Positions 33,915 to 46,800 of a stretch of 64,000 nt of DNA are shown here, piece by piece. Origin of the DNA: Blattamonas nauphoetae (taxonomy: Eukaryota > Preaxostyla > Oxymonadida); assembly GCA_033064195.1 (NCBI GenBank), contig JARBJD010000230.1:56407-120406 (forward strand), in the 5' to 3' direction. The translations under genes and the position numbers were made by a program. Each line of letters begins with the position of its first letter. Positions within the stretch are counted from its first letter, which is position 1. The notes below the pieces were generated by a model. That model searched no databases. It was not told the origin of the DNA and saw only the letters and a program-made list of their open reading frames with translations.

Positions 33915-34220
33915 GAAGATGTTTTGCGAGTTTGTTCTAAACGATTAGTGGTCGGAGAAGTCGAAAAATGGTTTATGTTGCACGCACCATCATCGCTGAG
34001 AAGTCAACACTGAAATATGTCTTTCCAGTTGCAAGAAGCAGTCATCCTGACCCCCCTGTCACTCTCGCTGGAATCTGACTCTTCTGGAGAACTCTCACGC
34101 GGATGGCTGATGTTGGCTTCTTCGTCCCTGTCTCCTGAACCAAGTTCGCCCAATCCCGGAAAATCTGGCTGAGGTCTGTTGGCTGTGGATTCTGCGAAGA
34201 AGAATGAGGAAAAGCGTGAC

Positions 34221-35815
34221 TCATGCCTTTCGGGCGGATTTTGTTGGAGAGAACCCGATGTAGAACGAGGATGCTTTGATTTTGCCATCATCCAAAGGAG
34301 GTTCGGCGTCTCTGTCGAGAAGCATTTCAGTTTCAAGCTTGTCTTTTGCATCGTCCAAAGATGGGAGGGCTAAAAAAGTTGGGTCTTCGAAGGAGAACGG
34401 GATGGTCGCGGAATAGATGACAGATTTGTCGATGTCTGGACATGCCGAGAGAGCGTCGTTGAGGGCGCGAAGGTGGAATAGTCCAGTTGAGGCCCTGCAA
34501 GGTGAGACAGAGAAGATGAGTTGAAAAGAAGATGAGAAGATGAGGATGAAGGCAGACCATTCGGCTGCGAGAGCGGGGTCGCGATCGGCGAACACAACCT
34601 CAACGAAAGACGGAAAGAGGGTGAAGAAAGGGGTTGGGCGGAGGGGTGATTCAAGAGCGGCTGGTGAGCTTGGGAAGGAGTGAGCAGAAGAGTGAGGCGC
34701 AAACAAGGTTTTGTGTCGAAGGAGAGATATTGTGGCTTTCCGAAGTTCAGTCTGGATTCTTGAAAGATGGGAAGGAGTGACAGAATGAGTGCAATTCGAA
34801 ATTGGGTTCATTGGAGGATAAACAATCATGGCGTCAAGGTCATTGGCTGTTCTCTGGAAAGACGAAGGGAATAACAGTCGAAAATGTCAAAGAGAAGAAG
34901 AAGACAACTTTGACGGGGCCGTTGCCGAGGGACATTGCATTCACCGACCAATCCCAATCTTCAAGAAGTTTGAAGACGATTCGGAGAAGGGTGCTATGGA
35001 CAATCAAAGAAAAATGAACATACAATTCATCCTTTTCTTGGGAAAGCTCAGCAACACAGATAACCATCACAGTCCACGCCAGACCTCCTGGAAAGCCGTA
35101 GAGAGTCCCATAGATGCCTTTGGCCTTTGCCCATGCACGAACATAGCAAAGAACATGCTTAATATGTGGACTACGATCCAATAACTGGCGGAAGTATTCT
35201 GATGTCGCAATTCCAGAGAGAGTTCGATGGTTTGATTGGTTGAGTTTGTGGCTTGAGGAATCACAGAGAAATTTGGATGGATCAAGAGAAGAACTGCTAT
35301 CCAGAACAACTGAGGCAAGATCGATCTATTGAAGTTGATGAAAAGAAGGTAATACAGAGATTCCATTGATCGAAAAAGTGATTATTGGTACTGATGCTGT
35401 TGACTTGTACTGTTGATAAAAAGGTGAAGGTTCATAATGGTTGAAGAAAAATACCACAATATTTTGGAGTTCATGAAATTGAGAGAATGATTCAGCGAGG
35501 AACTGCAAAGGATCAAAGTCGATTTGTTGTTTGAAGAGAGAAACGCAAGCGAGATCTATATCACTAGTGCGATCATGAATCCCAATTGCAAATGAACCAT
35601 ATGGGAATAATGCAAAAGAACCCTGGGAAAGCTGGAGAGGATAGGTGAACAGTTTGTGATGTGAGGTGATGAAGATGAATGAATCGAACGGTTTCGTGTA
35701 AAGAGAAGCATTGTGCTATCACATTGTTGAGATTAGTGAGAGCAGTATCTCGTTTTGAAGATTCTTCGTCACATTCAACAAGTTTGTGTTCAAGAAGAAA
35801 GGGAAGAATGGATTC
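34221..35815 (-). CDS. PAP: Poly(A) polymerase (nuclear, PAP-alpha type)
   Basis: Template-independent nucleotidyltransferase that polyadenylates mRNA. The catalytic region reads PYGSFAIGIHDRTSDIDLAC (near 35530-35600), with the two metal-binding aspartates in SDIDL, and VPIITFSINGISIDL supplies the third carboxylate. The central domain is visible as HIKHVLCYVRAWAKAKGIYG and GFPGGLAWTVMVICVAELSQ, and the RNA-binding domain starts near MIVYPPMNPISNCTHSVT (34829) and runs to the stop at 34221. The 5' exon begins just before ESILPFLLEHKL; the true start lies slightly upstream of 35815 and was not identified. Several introns interrupt the gene. No other nucleotidyltransferase family combines these domains in this order. 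Confidence 0.85.
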
Positions 35816-35938
35816 CTAAAAAAGTCGGATCACAATGGAAAAAATAAGGATATATATCAAAAGAGGCAAACATTCATAAGCATCCTCTTCAGAACAACTG
35901 CGGTAACAAGATCAGACCCATCGAATCCCTCATTCTTT

Positions 35939-36683
35939 ATGAGCTCCGGTCAACCGCAACCCTCACAGCAAGGAGAACCCATCCGCTTGACACCAGAACA
36001 ATTGGAGAGATTTGTATGCGTTTTTCTTCTGACAATAAGCCCTTTTGGAAACCAAAACAAATCATCCATTATATCAACAGAGACAACAAACAGCTGAGGA
36101 AATTGAACAGCTTTCAGATCTTCTCAGACAACTTCGTGTAGCTAATAATAAATTTGTCGATTCAAAGCATTCTGTCGAGCTCATGGGCAAGGATAAAGAG
36201 GGTGTGTGATTCATTCGTTCTTCGTCATCGATCCAACAACGACAATTCACTTACTCTCTCTTATTCTTCATTGTATCCATCAGGCGAAAACATCATGATT
36301 CCAATAACGACATCAATATCGTCATTCTTCAGACTTAGCTTTTCTCACTTTTTTGATTCTATTCTGATCTTTTTGACATCGAACCGCACTTTCTTTATCT
36401 CGCCGCTTTGTGCATTGAATCCTTTACCTCTATGTCCCAGGAAAACTGAAACAAACAGAAAGTGTCCTTGTTGACATTGGATCGCATTACTTTGTCCGGA
36501 AGTCAATCCCAGATGCTGTTGCTTTCTTCGACCGTAAAATTGCCTTCGTACACGATCAAATTGCCTCAATGGATAAAGTGATTCAGGGGAAAACACAACA
36601 ACTTCAACAGCTAAATCAGCTCGCTCAAAAGGTTTGCTGGGCGTTTCGAAACTCATTCTCATCCTACAGCCAATTGAACAGTA
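35939..36683 (+). CDS. PFDN5: Prefoldin subunit 5
   Basis: Alpha-class subunit of the hexameric co-chaperone that passes nascent actin and tubulin to CCT. ATG 35939 opens MSSGQPQPSQQG, then LTPEQLERF and, after an intron of about 60 nt, QQTAEEIEQLSDLLRQLRVA (first coiled-coil arm). GENIMIPITTSI joins across an intron to YVPGKLKQTESVLVDIGSHY, the beta-hairpin hallmark of PFDN5, and the second arm ends QQLQQLNQLAQK. A final 12-nt coding piece closes at TAA 36681-36683. Predicted length about 150 residues, normal for the family. Confidence 0.9.
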
Positions 36684-36929
36684 ACATCTGTTGATTTTCT
36701 ACCACATGAAGTCGTTTTCTTATCTCATTTTTAAATCTGGTCCGTTCCATCCGTCTCTTCTTTTGGTTGATGTATTGATCATGATTTGTCGTTTTCTTCA
36801 AATTCTACAGAGAAGGGTGTCATTCTCCTCATTTGAAAGAAAGAAGATCATTCCATGAGTCAAGGGAAAGAAGTGCGGGTAGAGTTGGTTGAACCTGGTT
36901 GTTTTTGCTTAATGGTTTATCCTTCTGAA

Positions 36930-38317
36930 TTACCGTTCCCTCAACATTCCCATGATGTGGATGACATTTTTGGCTTCTTTCCCCTTTTCATTGAATTCAT
37001 GTTTGAGATCGATACGACGATGAGATTCTCCAGCCAAAATCAAAACATCTGATGTAATTCAGCTGATAAAGTTGTATATTGTTGATAAGTTGAATTCCAT
37101 CCTTCCATTTGCAGATCCCACTGCTTGAAGATCTGATTTTGGATCGAGAAGAGATTTTCAATATCTGAGCGAAAGTTGGGGAAGATGCCAAAAAAAGTAG
37201 AATACCGCGTTGTGTTGTCAATTGAACGACAGTTTGAGGTTGTTGTGGGATAAAGGTGTTGGATGACTGCGCTGTTAGATGTTGCTGGGTTGTTGGAGGT
37301 TGTTGCGTTATGAGAGGCTGTGTAAAGAAAGAAGGATTGACACGAATAGTTGGAAATTGTGTATTAGAAGATGGTGCAGTTTGGACTTGCGAAGTGGAAA
37401 GAGGTTGAGCGATTGTTGATTCATGGGGCTGTGGTCTGCGAGAAATGGAAATAAAAAGTTGAAAGGCAATACTTTAAGTCAGGGGTAGGTTGTGTTTTGG
37501 AAAACGGTGTTGGAGGATTTTGTTGTGGAATTGAAGGTGTCTTTGGCACTTGAGTCTGTTGACGATTGATCTTCGGTTTTGAGGACATTAGTCCACTCAT
37601 ATTGATTGTTTTTCGATATGGAGTCACTTGTGGAGGATGTGGGATTGATGCTGAAGTAGAAGTCGGAGTTTCAATGGATATTTGGGTTGTTTGTGGTGAT
37701 TGGGTGATGGGCGATTGAGATGGAACAAGTGTGGGGGGTTGTTGGAAAGGCGTGGGTTGTGTTTGTGTTTGAAAAGGTTGTTGATGTGATGGAAGTTGTG
37801 ATATTGGTTTGGGTGTAGGCGGGACAGGATGTGGCTTCGCTTGATGTTTGGGGGTGAATGATATTGAAGCGGCTTTTTTTCTAGCTTGAAACTGCTGCTC
37901 AGAACGAAGACGCTGCTGTTGTTGTTGCGTTTGGAGAATTTGCCGTTTCGGCATAGTTGGGATGCCCTGTTGCCGCTTTGAGAATTGAGCCTGGAGTTTT
38001 GCCTTTGGATTTTGATGCTGTGGTTGAAACTTCTTCCCGCGACGAATAGCCTTGTCGAAACCCGGATCATCATTCCACATGAGAATTTGAAGGCAAGTTC
38101 TGTGGATTCCCATAACAAAGATTTCATCTTCAAAACGACGTAAAGAAACGGAATCGAACACAATTGAACCAGAAAGATGGAATGAACATGAACAGCTGAA
38201 TCTCCTTTTCTTTTCACACCAAAGCCACCAGAGTGCAGGAGATATCCATTTAAGTGTGTAATCATGTTTATTTTCATCAATTTCCGTGCTTATCCCACTT
38301 TGTTTTGTGATTACCAT
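36930..38317 (-). CDS. Q/P-rich protein of unknown function with coiled-coil C-terminus
   Basis: Not recognised. The 5' part (about 38317-38040) encodes GSIVFDSVSLRRFEDEIFVM and CLQILMWNDDPGFD, a compact folded-looking segment. It is followed by a basic QQQQQ-containing stretch and some 250 residues dominated by Q, P, T and S (38020-37220). After a short intron the C-terminal exon encodes a helical segment (DIENLFSIQNQIFKQWDLQ, then YQQYTTLSAELHQ) and, probably after another junction, EFNEKGKEAKNVIHIMGMLR with a stop at 36930. The layout (folded cap, long low-complexity linker, terminal coil) is seen in nucleoporins and transcription cofactors, but no signature supports either. Confidence 0.4.
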
Positions 38318-38600
38318 GAACAGACAGCATTGACACATTCTTGTCCAATTCTGACAACTCGCGACACAAATCGCGAACCAAGGAGGCGATATTTGAAAAG
38401 AAATCTCATATTGTTCTCTCATCCATCACATTCATCCACCGAATCCCACATTTACCCATTGTTAAGCTTGGTAGAAACGAAGAAAACGACTTTTCAATGA
38501 TATTGGACTCGAAATCGATAAACGACTTGATTTTCGGGTCATCCAAACATCATGTTGCATCCTCGTTAACTTTATCCACGCAAATTTGATAGAACTCGTT
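38318..38600. other. Spacer before beta-helix relic
   Basis: About 280 bp with short open frames on the plus strand but no convincing exon, domain or repeat. It may contain the decayed 5' end of the neighbouring pseudogene. Confidence 0.3.
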
Positions 38601-40161
38601 CACAAACATTTATATGTCACCCACAAGTCATGTCCAACTCCCTCCTGAAACAAGTCTCAAACACTCGCAAGATTAGATGTAAAACAGACAATGTGTGTTA
38701 TGATCACGATGGGAGGATCACCAGATCGATCAACTCCTCACCGTTCGTTCCATTCAGTTGTGCCACCAGTGATGGATGGCATAACCATTCAACACACAAC
38801 ACTCATCATGCCGCTTCTGCTCTCTCGGCTCGGCTGGGAATGGAGGAGTGATGTCCGTGTCGTGTACCGCTGGAGTTCCTTCCTCCTCTTTCATCCTCAA
38901 TGCGACAATCGCAGAGTCGTGCATATGTGGAACTGAGCAGAATGGGGAATGGGTGTCGACAGTGTCACCGCTCGCCACACTCACCGACGACAACTTGTGG
39001 GAGACAGACAGGTCAGAACCAGAAGAGTCGAAATATCGCAGTCTGCGGTGGCTGTGTCTTCATCCACATCGATTCCTCGATATTATGAGGCTTTGCAGGC
39101 AGTGTCTGTCTCATCTCCCAACAAGCAAATCCCTCCTTCTCAATCCGCAGATTGACGCTCTTCAACAACACGGCCGATATAGCAAAAGGCCTGCTTATCG
39201 CGAACCCTTATGTCGAACTCTGCACAAACAACCAACACTTCGAACAACCATTCCTCACAACGGATGACAACGAAATGCTCGCATGCAACGGAACAACAAC
39301 GACAGCTGTTACCATCTTCTCAATCTTCCCTTTCTCGTTGACATTCTATCTTTCGGTCTCGGAATCTGAATCGGAGGAATGTGGTAGATTCGATTGAGAC
39401 GATTGTGGTTGATTGTCGTTCCAACTTCTGTCCTTTGCTTGGAAGGCGTCCCATCACTCCAAATGTTGAGTCAAGGCTCGGACAAAGCAGTGTTTGTGTG
39501 TCTCTCTCCTGTGCTCACAGAATCAGAAGAATGTTCCGTTGAAGAACATGCAAACTCGGTGCTCAACACTCCTCCCTCTTCCATCACATCTCCGGAACTT
39601 TAATTTTGAGTTCCTGTGCCGCTTCATGCATCCATGACGATCGTCGGATCGAATGCACTTTTCTCCATTCATCAGGTCAACAATAAATCGTCAGCTCTCT
39701 CTTCTTCCACTTCCCGCCTAGCGTGTCTCCTTCTGGTGGATGAGTCGGCTTCAGCATCGATTGATGGACAAGTTGGATCTGGGATGGAAACAGACTCTTC
39801 GGACGCCGTTAAAATTGTTGATGGAAGACTTGTTACATTCCAAGTGAATTCTCCCGCAGTCTCCGACATCAACAATCGTACATCGTTCTTGTCTGCACAC
39901 AGCTTCGCCGCACTCTCTATCACTGAATCGTCTTTCGCTGAAATCACGTCGACGCTTCTCCAATCCAGCGTACACCACATCTGTCGTCAACTCGTCGCTC
40001 ACTGTTCAGACCTCCCTCAAAGAATCATCAGAAAACGAATTTCTGACCTTCGCTCGTCGTTCGTGAAACTGTCACAGATTGCTCATGAACCGAGTCAACG
40101 ATCAACACCGACTCTCCTACGAGGTAGATCACTGGTCTCTGTGAACGATGCCAGCGTCTGA
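38600..40161 (+). pseudogene. Decayed member of the beta-helix surface-protein family
   Basis: Successive plus-strand frames switch several times without GT-AG junctions: about 38630-38851, 38848-39267, 39152-39397, 39394-39603 and 39616-40161. The last frame (SIHQVNNKSSALSSSTSRLA, then FLSAHSFAALSITESSFAEI) has the Ser/Thr/Val-rich short-strand pattern and SITESSFxxI rungs typical of the parallel beta-helix family represented intact at 43865-47359. No signal peptide or membrane anchor survives. I read it as a pseudogene copy. Confidence 0.55.
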
Positions 40162-40350
40162 GCGAGATTGAAGTGGACGAAGAGGAGGACTTCAGAGACG
40201 TCCTGACCATGCTGGACAAAGCGGAGAAGATGCTACGCGAGTGCAGTCCCCTCAAACACCCAAAGTTGTCATCTCCTCACTTTGGATCCACTGATCCAGA
40301 ACAGAGATTGGGCTCACCGAGGTTGCCAACAAACTAGAATCTGTGGAGTG
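40162..40350 (+). pseudogene. Short acidic coding remnant
   Basis: An open plus-strand stretch encoding EEDFRDVLTMLDKAEKMLRE and SSPHFGSTDPEQRLGSP with no start codon of its own. It looks like a C-terminal fragment of an unrelated gene; no family recognised. Confidence 0.25.
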
Positions 40351-40935
40351 ATGGGGACTTCTTACGGCTTGGTGGAGACATAATCCACTCGCCGCAGCTT
40401 GCGGCTCGGCGGAGTCGGTTCAGAGTCGATCAGTCGATGTGTGTACTGTATTTTTAGAAGATCGGAAAAGGGAGCGAAGTTGATGGAGATCTTCCCGCTT
40501 TCTGTGATGGAAGCAGATGATCCAACTACGATAGAGGGATTTGTCATTCAAATCGCTTAACCTCGTTTATTATTGAAGCAACATTTCACATCAATCAAGA
40601 GAATCGATACACTCTTTGTTCAGTTGGTCCCAGGACAGGTCCCGAGAGTCCCGACCAAATCCCAAAAAGTCCCGAGATTGTCAACGTCTAATCTGATGAT
40701 CTTTGAGGATGTTGAGAGACTCAGAGCATTCTTCATAAACACACGAAGGAACGAGACCAAACAGCAGTTCTTTGAAGAACAATACTTTCAAGAAAAGACG
40801 GAGTGAGATTGAGGAGATTGAAACGAAACGAGACGACGGGCCAGACTCATCGTGAACGTCATGGGTAATGGGCGACCAAAATCCATTGTCCCATGACTGA
40901 TCCGTTGTGTTCGAGAACCTGTTCGGTGTCGGAGA
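40351..40935. other. Gene-free interval
   Basis: About 585 bp. A small local repeat of gtcccgag/gtcccaaa-like words is seen at 40620-40675. One short plus-strand frame (40573-40806) has no recognisable domain. Nothing else supported. Confidence 0.35.
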
Positions 40936-43021
40936 TCAGATCCCATCGTTAATGCTCCATTCCGGAGGAAGAAATTGTGGATTCATGGAATCAACGAAAT
41001 TCTGTCTCCATCGCAGGATGAACGCGAGGAGGTTGGGGTACTTTTTGATGTCAAAGTCGACGTGCCAGTGGAGTGTGCAGAGAGCGTCAAGGTCTTCGAG
41101 TGAGTTGATTCGGAAGAGAGGCGAAGCGATTGGTTGTGTTGACGAGCTTGGAAGGGATGAGACATCCGCTGGAGGACAGTTCACGAGTTCGACTCGCTCA
41201 AAAAGAAAAACGGAGGGAAGAGGAACGATATGCTCGGCAAGGACAGAATTATGCTTTGTGAAACCAACAGCAGTTCCACGTCCATTGCTGGAGACGGGAG
41301 CAGGGGCTGGTCCCTCATCAGCGTCGTCATTGCTGACGTCTTCCTTCTCGTCAGAGCCTTGTTCAGCTTGAAATTGTCTGTCCTTATCCATCAGCCATTC
41401 AACAACATCCTCGCCAACCTCTTTCAGACCAAAATACGACAGGAAGGAGTTGATTGACGTTGAAGCTTGGACGAGTTCAGCTGGGAGGGTGAAGTCCAGC
41501 GAAGTGTCATCTTCCACTGTCTCTGCAGATGTCCCGTCCTCCTTCTTTTCTGATGGAATGGTCGGTTCAGTGGGACTTGTCTCTTCCTTCCACGGTTTTC
41601 CGTTGTAATCCATCCAATCTCTCACAATTTTCAGGAGTTCCTTGATTCGCTCGGCAGGGATTGTTTTCCCTTTCTTCACCGCCAACAGTGCACTCAACGC
41701 CTTCCACACTTTTCGTGCAATTTCTCCCTCCGAACCGCCTGGGACACGCCAGCTCTTCTCGGTGTGCTTCGGCTGCATGAAGTCTGGGAGCTCCTGACCG
41801 GTCGACCTGCCTTCCTTCTGCCGGAGCTTCTCCTCGTTCATTTCAAAAGCGATGTCCTCCTTCAACTTGTCTGCAATCTTTTCGTACTTTTCATGGCAAG
41901 TGTGGCACAAGAGGAGGAGATCGTGTGAAATGTGTTCTTTGAACGACACAGGCAACCAGCGGATGTAGACAGCGGGGAGGACGTGATGGCGAGTGAGGCC
42001 CTCTTCTCCGTCAGGATGCTCGTGACCTGTCGCTGTGTTCTCTCCTTCGTCTCGGGGGTCTTCCCAGCCACACACAACACACTTGTCCTGCTTCCGTCCC
42101 ATCGGATAGTTCCGGACAGCGAGTGGCGGAAGGAAGAATGTCATCGCTTGTGGATCGTCTGTCGAGACAAGACGGCTGAATGAATCGGGCTTGGCCTGAT
42201 GGGCTTCTCTGGCCTTTCTTTCAAGTTCTTCCCGTTCTTCAGTGGTGGTCGGCACTCGCGTTGCATATCCGCGAGGGATGATCCGGAGTTGGATGAGGGT
42301 TCGTTGGTGTGGGAGAAGTTCCCCTCGATGTGACTTGAACTGTTTTAGTTTCTGCAGACTCTCAACAGTTATGTGTGGATCGACCAAACAGGGCAATTGC
42401 TCGAGAACAAATTGTCGATTGGATTGATCGTCGTTTTGAGTGAGGAGATATTCGGTCGCTAAATTGTTTTTGACGTACCAATCGGCCTTCTTTCTTGAAA
42501 TTCGGGCGATGGGAACCCCAATATGATCAAAGAGCAGAATATTGTCATAACGACTTTTGGTTAGGGCCCATTGTCCCTTCTTTATGGCATTTGGGTCTGA
42601 GGTGACGCGCTGTTCAAATCGTTCAGGGAGGGGAAGAGGTACTTTGGAAGATGTTCGAATAATTGCATCCTGATCCTGATTTAATTCGATAAAGCGACAG
42701 AAGGGGATGAGATCGAGAATTTGACGAAGATAATGGAGTTGTTTTTGTTGAGTGATGGGTTCAGAAGGATCCGTGAGTTTTTCTGTTTTTGCAATCATCG
42801 ATTGAATTTTTGGGAAGGTTAGTAGTTCAATGAGAGGAATTCCTGAGACAGTATGAACAAAGATGAAGATACGGACTGTTTTGATTTGCAGCGTACTTCT
42901 GCTTGAGTGGTTCGTCATGATCGAAATCTGGTCCAAACCACTTATCAAATGAACGAATAATATTCCGTTTCTGTGTTCCTTTTAACATATAAGTCAAACG
43001 AGAATGACTAAAACCGATCAC
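40936..43021 (-). CDS. HNH-like zinc protein related to the C-terminal part of EXD2
   Basis: Protein of about 690 residues. The visible domain is a treble-clef/HNH-like module: DKCVVCGWED, then RHHVLPAVYIRWLP, SHDLLLLCHTCHEKYE. This arrangement (CxxC, HH, then CxxC near HEK) is found C-terminal to the 3'-5' exonuclease domain in EXD2. Upstream, LLFDHIGVPIARISRKKADW and LATEYLL resemble the linker preceding it, but no DEDDy exonuclease motifs are present. The C-terminal third is E/S/T-rich. ATG 43021 begins MIGFSHSRLTYMLKG; a 34-nt intron near 42842-42875 joins the exons in frame. Possible role in nucleic-acid or organelle maintenance; nuclease activity is unproven. Confidence 0.55.
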
Positions 43022-43106
43022 CCCTTTTTTTAATTCACTTTCTGATTCTCGACAGACTCAAACAATCTAGACAGATATAACTTCGATGAATGTTTCTCCT
43101 CGACGA

Positions 43107-43283
43107 TGGAGATTGTGTTCCCACAATCCGATTCTCTCTCACAACCAGCAACGGAGCCAACTCCTCCTCCGACTCTCGATTGTCTGGAACTGTTCCTCCA
43201 CTCGAAACACAGTCGCTCCAAAGAAAGTTTCCTTCAATTACTTGAAAAAGATCCCGAGAAAGCGAAGAAGGAAGGAGAACTTT
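43107..43283 (+). CDS. Short open frame, possible first exon of a lineage-specific gene
   Basis: ATG 43107 encodes MEIVFPQSDSLSQPATEPTP and CLELFLHSKHSRSKESFLQL, stopping at 43283. Its start resembles N-termini of the armadillo-like family, but the rest of that protein is missing. Treat as a fragment. Confidence 0.25.
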
Positions 43284-43864
43284 GATTTGAATCCACGGTT
43301 CCTGCTCCTTCAGAAAACGAGCACATAACAGTTCAGGATGATGCTGAGAAGGAGGAGATCACAAAGATGGACAGTGATGGATTCCAAGAAAAGGATCAAC
43401 ATTAAGATAAGGATGATGAAGAAAAAGACAAGTCGAGGAAACACGAAGATGGGGGGACCAAAGAAGAAGATGGGAAGAGATTGAAAGGAGCCGAACAAAA
43501 TGGACGAAACAGGACAGACAAAGAAGAGGAAGCCGAACGGGGGAAATGGAGAGAAAGCAGATGGAGGAGGATGAGGATCCAGAAGAAAGATGAGTCGAGT
43601 CGAAGGGGAGCTCTTCCGAAGAGTTGTTGAAGAAACAAAATTGAAGGAAAAGGAAGGGCGATTAAGGAAGGGGAAGAGAAACGAGTTCGAACGAAGCGAG
43701 AAGAACAGCAGAGACAAGATAACGAAAGAATCACAAGGGAAAGGAACAGAAGGAGAGAAGAAGGGCGAAAATGAATCCAACTCTCTTGTGAGGACTCCAA
43801 TTGTAATTAGAAAACCCATTTAGTTTTTAGAGCGCTCTGGTTTTGACAAATTGCTCATCTCAGA
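43284..43864. other. Purine-rich stretch, probably a decayed acidic/basic coding remnant
   Basis: About 580 bp rich in GA on the plus strand. It encodes K/E/R-rich peptides in several frames (DDAEKEEITKMDSDGFQEKD; KEKEGRLRKGKRNEFERSEK) with stops and no consistent frame. No function can be assigned. Confidence 0.3.
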
Positions 43865-46800
43865 TTGGATCGGACCATATTTTGTACTCGTTGTGTATTG
43901 CTCCATCTCACAATGATTTTAAACATTCTAATCTGGGCCTTTATTGTGCCATCATGTTTATCCCAAAGCAATGATGTCACTCACTATATTGATTCAAACG
44001 TGGGTGCAGATATTGAAGGATGTGGACCTGCAGAAAATCCATGTAAAACACTCTCGTTCGCAATAGCCAATTGCGCAATTGAGGGAAAATCCACTTTTCT
44101 ATGTAGTGGTGAATTTACTGAAATTGAAGAGACTTCAATTCAGCAACCAAGCATCGTTATACGTACATCAACTGCCGAATCGAAACCAACCCTCACAACA
44201 GATAGCAAAGCACCTAATAATACCTCAATCTTTTTGGTCTCCGCAGACCCTTTCGAAATTGACTCTTTTACCCTCAATCTGGTCGTATCATACGCTGATC
44301 TCCACCCTGTTGTCACAGTCCAGGAAACTGGAAATCTCATCTTAACAAACTGCGAGGTCAAAGGTACAACCTTCGGTCTCGGGCAAATCGGTGCTCGATT
44401 TGTTATCAATGGAAAGGCCACTTTTCAGCGCTGTGTTATGAAAGACATCAACGTCACGATGCAGCCCCTCATTCAGGTCGCCCCAAAAGCCCAGGTTGTG
44501 CTTTCAGAATCTACCTTCTCATCCATCAGGGGATGCAAGGGCTACACACCCGAATTTTCTCCGCTTCTGAAAGCTGATATTGCCGACGAGGGGTCGGTTG
44601 AGGTTGTTGACTGTATCTTCAACGCATGTCAGAATCAAAACGCAAATGGCGGAATATTCTTCATTAAACTCAACTCCAAAGGTACTTTCACTGTCAAAGG
44701 AAGAGATAACAAGGGTGGAATCGCTGATTTCACTGGTTGCACCGCAGAATCGACGGGTGGCTGTATTTATGCCGAATTTGACCAACAAGAAGAAGCGACG
44801 ATGAAATTCGACAATATTGAGATCGATCCGACGACGCACGCGCTCAATGGACACTTTCTGTACATCTCAATTGAAGATGCATTTCAATTCGCTGACGAGT
44901 GCCTCTGGACTGGATACACAGAACATCCAATTCCAAAAATGATCGCCGGATATGAGCAACCTTTCCAGCCTGTGGATTTCTACCAGTTTTACCAAACTGA
45001 CATCGTGTCACCATTTATCGTCGCAAAGAATGAGAAATACGTCGACGGATGCAAATGCGGAACCACTGAATACCCCTGTCCCACCATCTCGACTGTTCTG
45101 GAGAGTTATGACAACGAAACAGTGATTACTGTGAAGGTCGATGTTGTGGACACCGATGTCTCAGTCGTCCTCCCAAATAACAAAGATTTTAGCTTGACCG
45201 TCGAAAAACAAGAAGCTGGGAAAGGAATCTTCTCTGTAGTGCCTGTGATCAACTCCTGTGCCTTCAACATGACGAACGGCGGGCTCACTGTGACGGAGAT
45301 CCAATTCAACTTCATCCTCACCTCAAAGCCCTCACCGATTTTGCATATCAGGGGAGAGGCCGAGGCAACCTTCACAAAGTGCTCAGTCTTCGTAAACAAC
45401 TCCGGCACATTGTTCGGGAGCCTCTTCATCATGGAGGGATCTAAACTAACATTGAAAGAACTGTCATGTTCAAAGTTCACTATCGAGAAGGATTCATTGA
45501 TCAGGTATTTCAAGGGAACAATCGACATTATGGGCGGCTCAATTCAAGGTGTCCAACGCTCAGCAGGAAATGGAGCTATTCTCAGCTCCATCATCTCCAC
45601 GAATCAAGCTATTTCCATCACTGACACTGTCTTCGACTCGGTGAAGACGTTGAACGGAGATGGAGGAGTCTGTAGTGTTGATGTTGTTCAGGGAGGGTCG
45701 CTGACCATCGCAGGCACGTTAGAATCACACAACAGTAAGATGAAATTCTCATTCTGCCGGGCAAACAAAGGCAAAGACGAAGGATTCGGTGGATGTTTGT
45801 ATGTCTTGATTGATGGAGCCGAGTCTGTCTTCACCATCAAAAACACCCAATTCGTCAACGGCAACGGACTGAATGGCTATTTTACATACATCCGCACCAA
45901 CGATGTCCGAAAGATGGCTGAGAACACCTTTTTGAATGGACAGCTTCGTGAGTATCCCTCGTTCTACGGGTACATCGGGTATTCTATTCCTGATGAGGCT
46001 CCAATCCCAATTCTTTTGTATTCTCGTGCAAAACCAGACAAGATTCGATTTTCCAGCAGCGGATATGATGTGGATGTTTGTGGCCACGCCGAATTTGTCT
46101 GCCGCACGTTCGAGTATGCTCTCCAGCAGGCAGACACCCCAGTTCAACCAACTGTCAATGTGGACATTTTCGAGACCGCAGAATTCACCAAAAATGTTGT
46201 CTTGACAAAAAAGACAATCATGAAAGGCGAGAAAGAAGGCGCAACACTGGTTTTCAGTTCGGGGACGACCACAGAGACTGAAAATGCGTGCATCACCTGC
46301 AAAACAGACGCAATGATTCGAGATTTCACCGTCCAACACAAATCAGACCTCGCCGCTCGCACTCTGTTCTCTCTGAACGATGGCGTGATGGAAGTGTGGA
46401 GGATAAAGTTCGAAGAAACACCAGGAACAACCACGTCAAAGGCACCCATCGTCAATTTGGCCATTACCAACTCCACTGTCACCATTTCATCGTGTTCATT
46501 TGGCCAGGCCCAAACATCAGCATCCTCTCACTATTTTACCTCTCAATTCTCTTCTAATCTATCCCCAAATGAATCTGAAGCAGAACCCGATGCTGTCTGT
46601 GTGTGGGAGACCACAGGCGTCGTGCTCGACAAGTGCACATCAAATATCAGTAACGTCTCCTTCACTGATTCCCCTTCGGGAGCATTGGAGGTGAAGGGTG
46701 GATCATTAACGTTCAAGAATCCCACTTTTGCCCGAAATACCCCACCTTCAGCCACCTTCCCTGGATTCAGAAAGAACATGTTCTGTTCAGATGAAGCCAA

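Noticed and set aside
43310-43823. Phe/Ser/Leu-rich minus-strand and Lys/Glu-rich plus-strand open frames
   Set aside because: Produced by purine/pyrimidine bias of the strand; no conserved motif, signal or splice structure.
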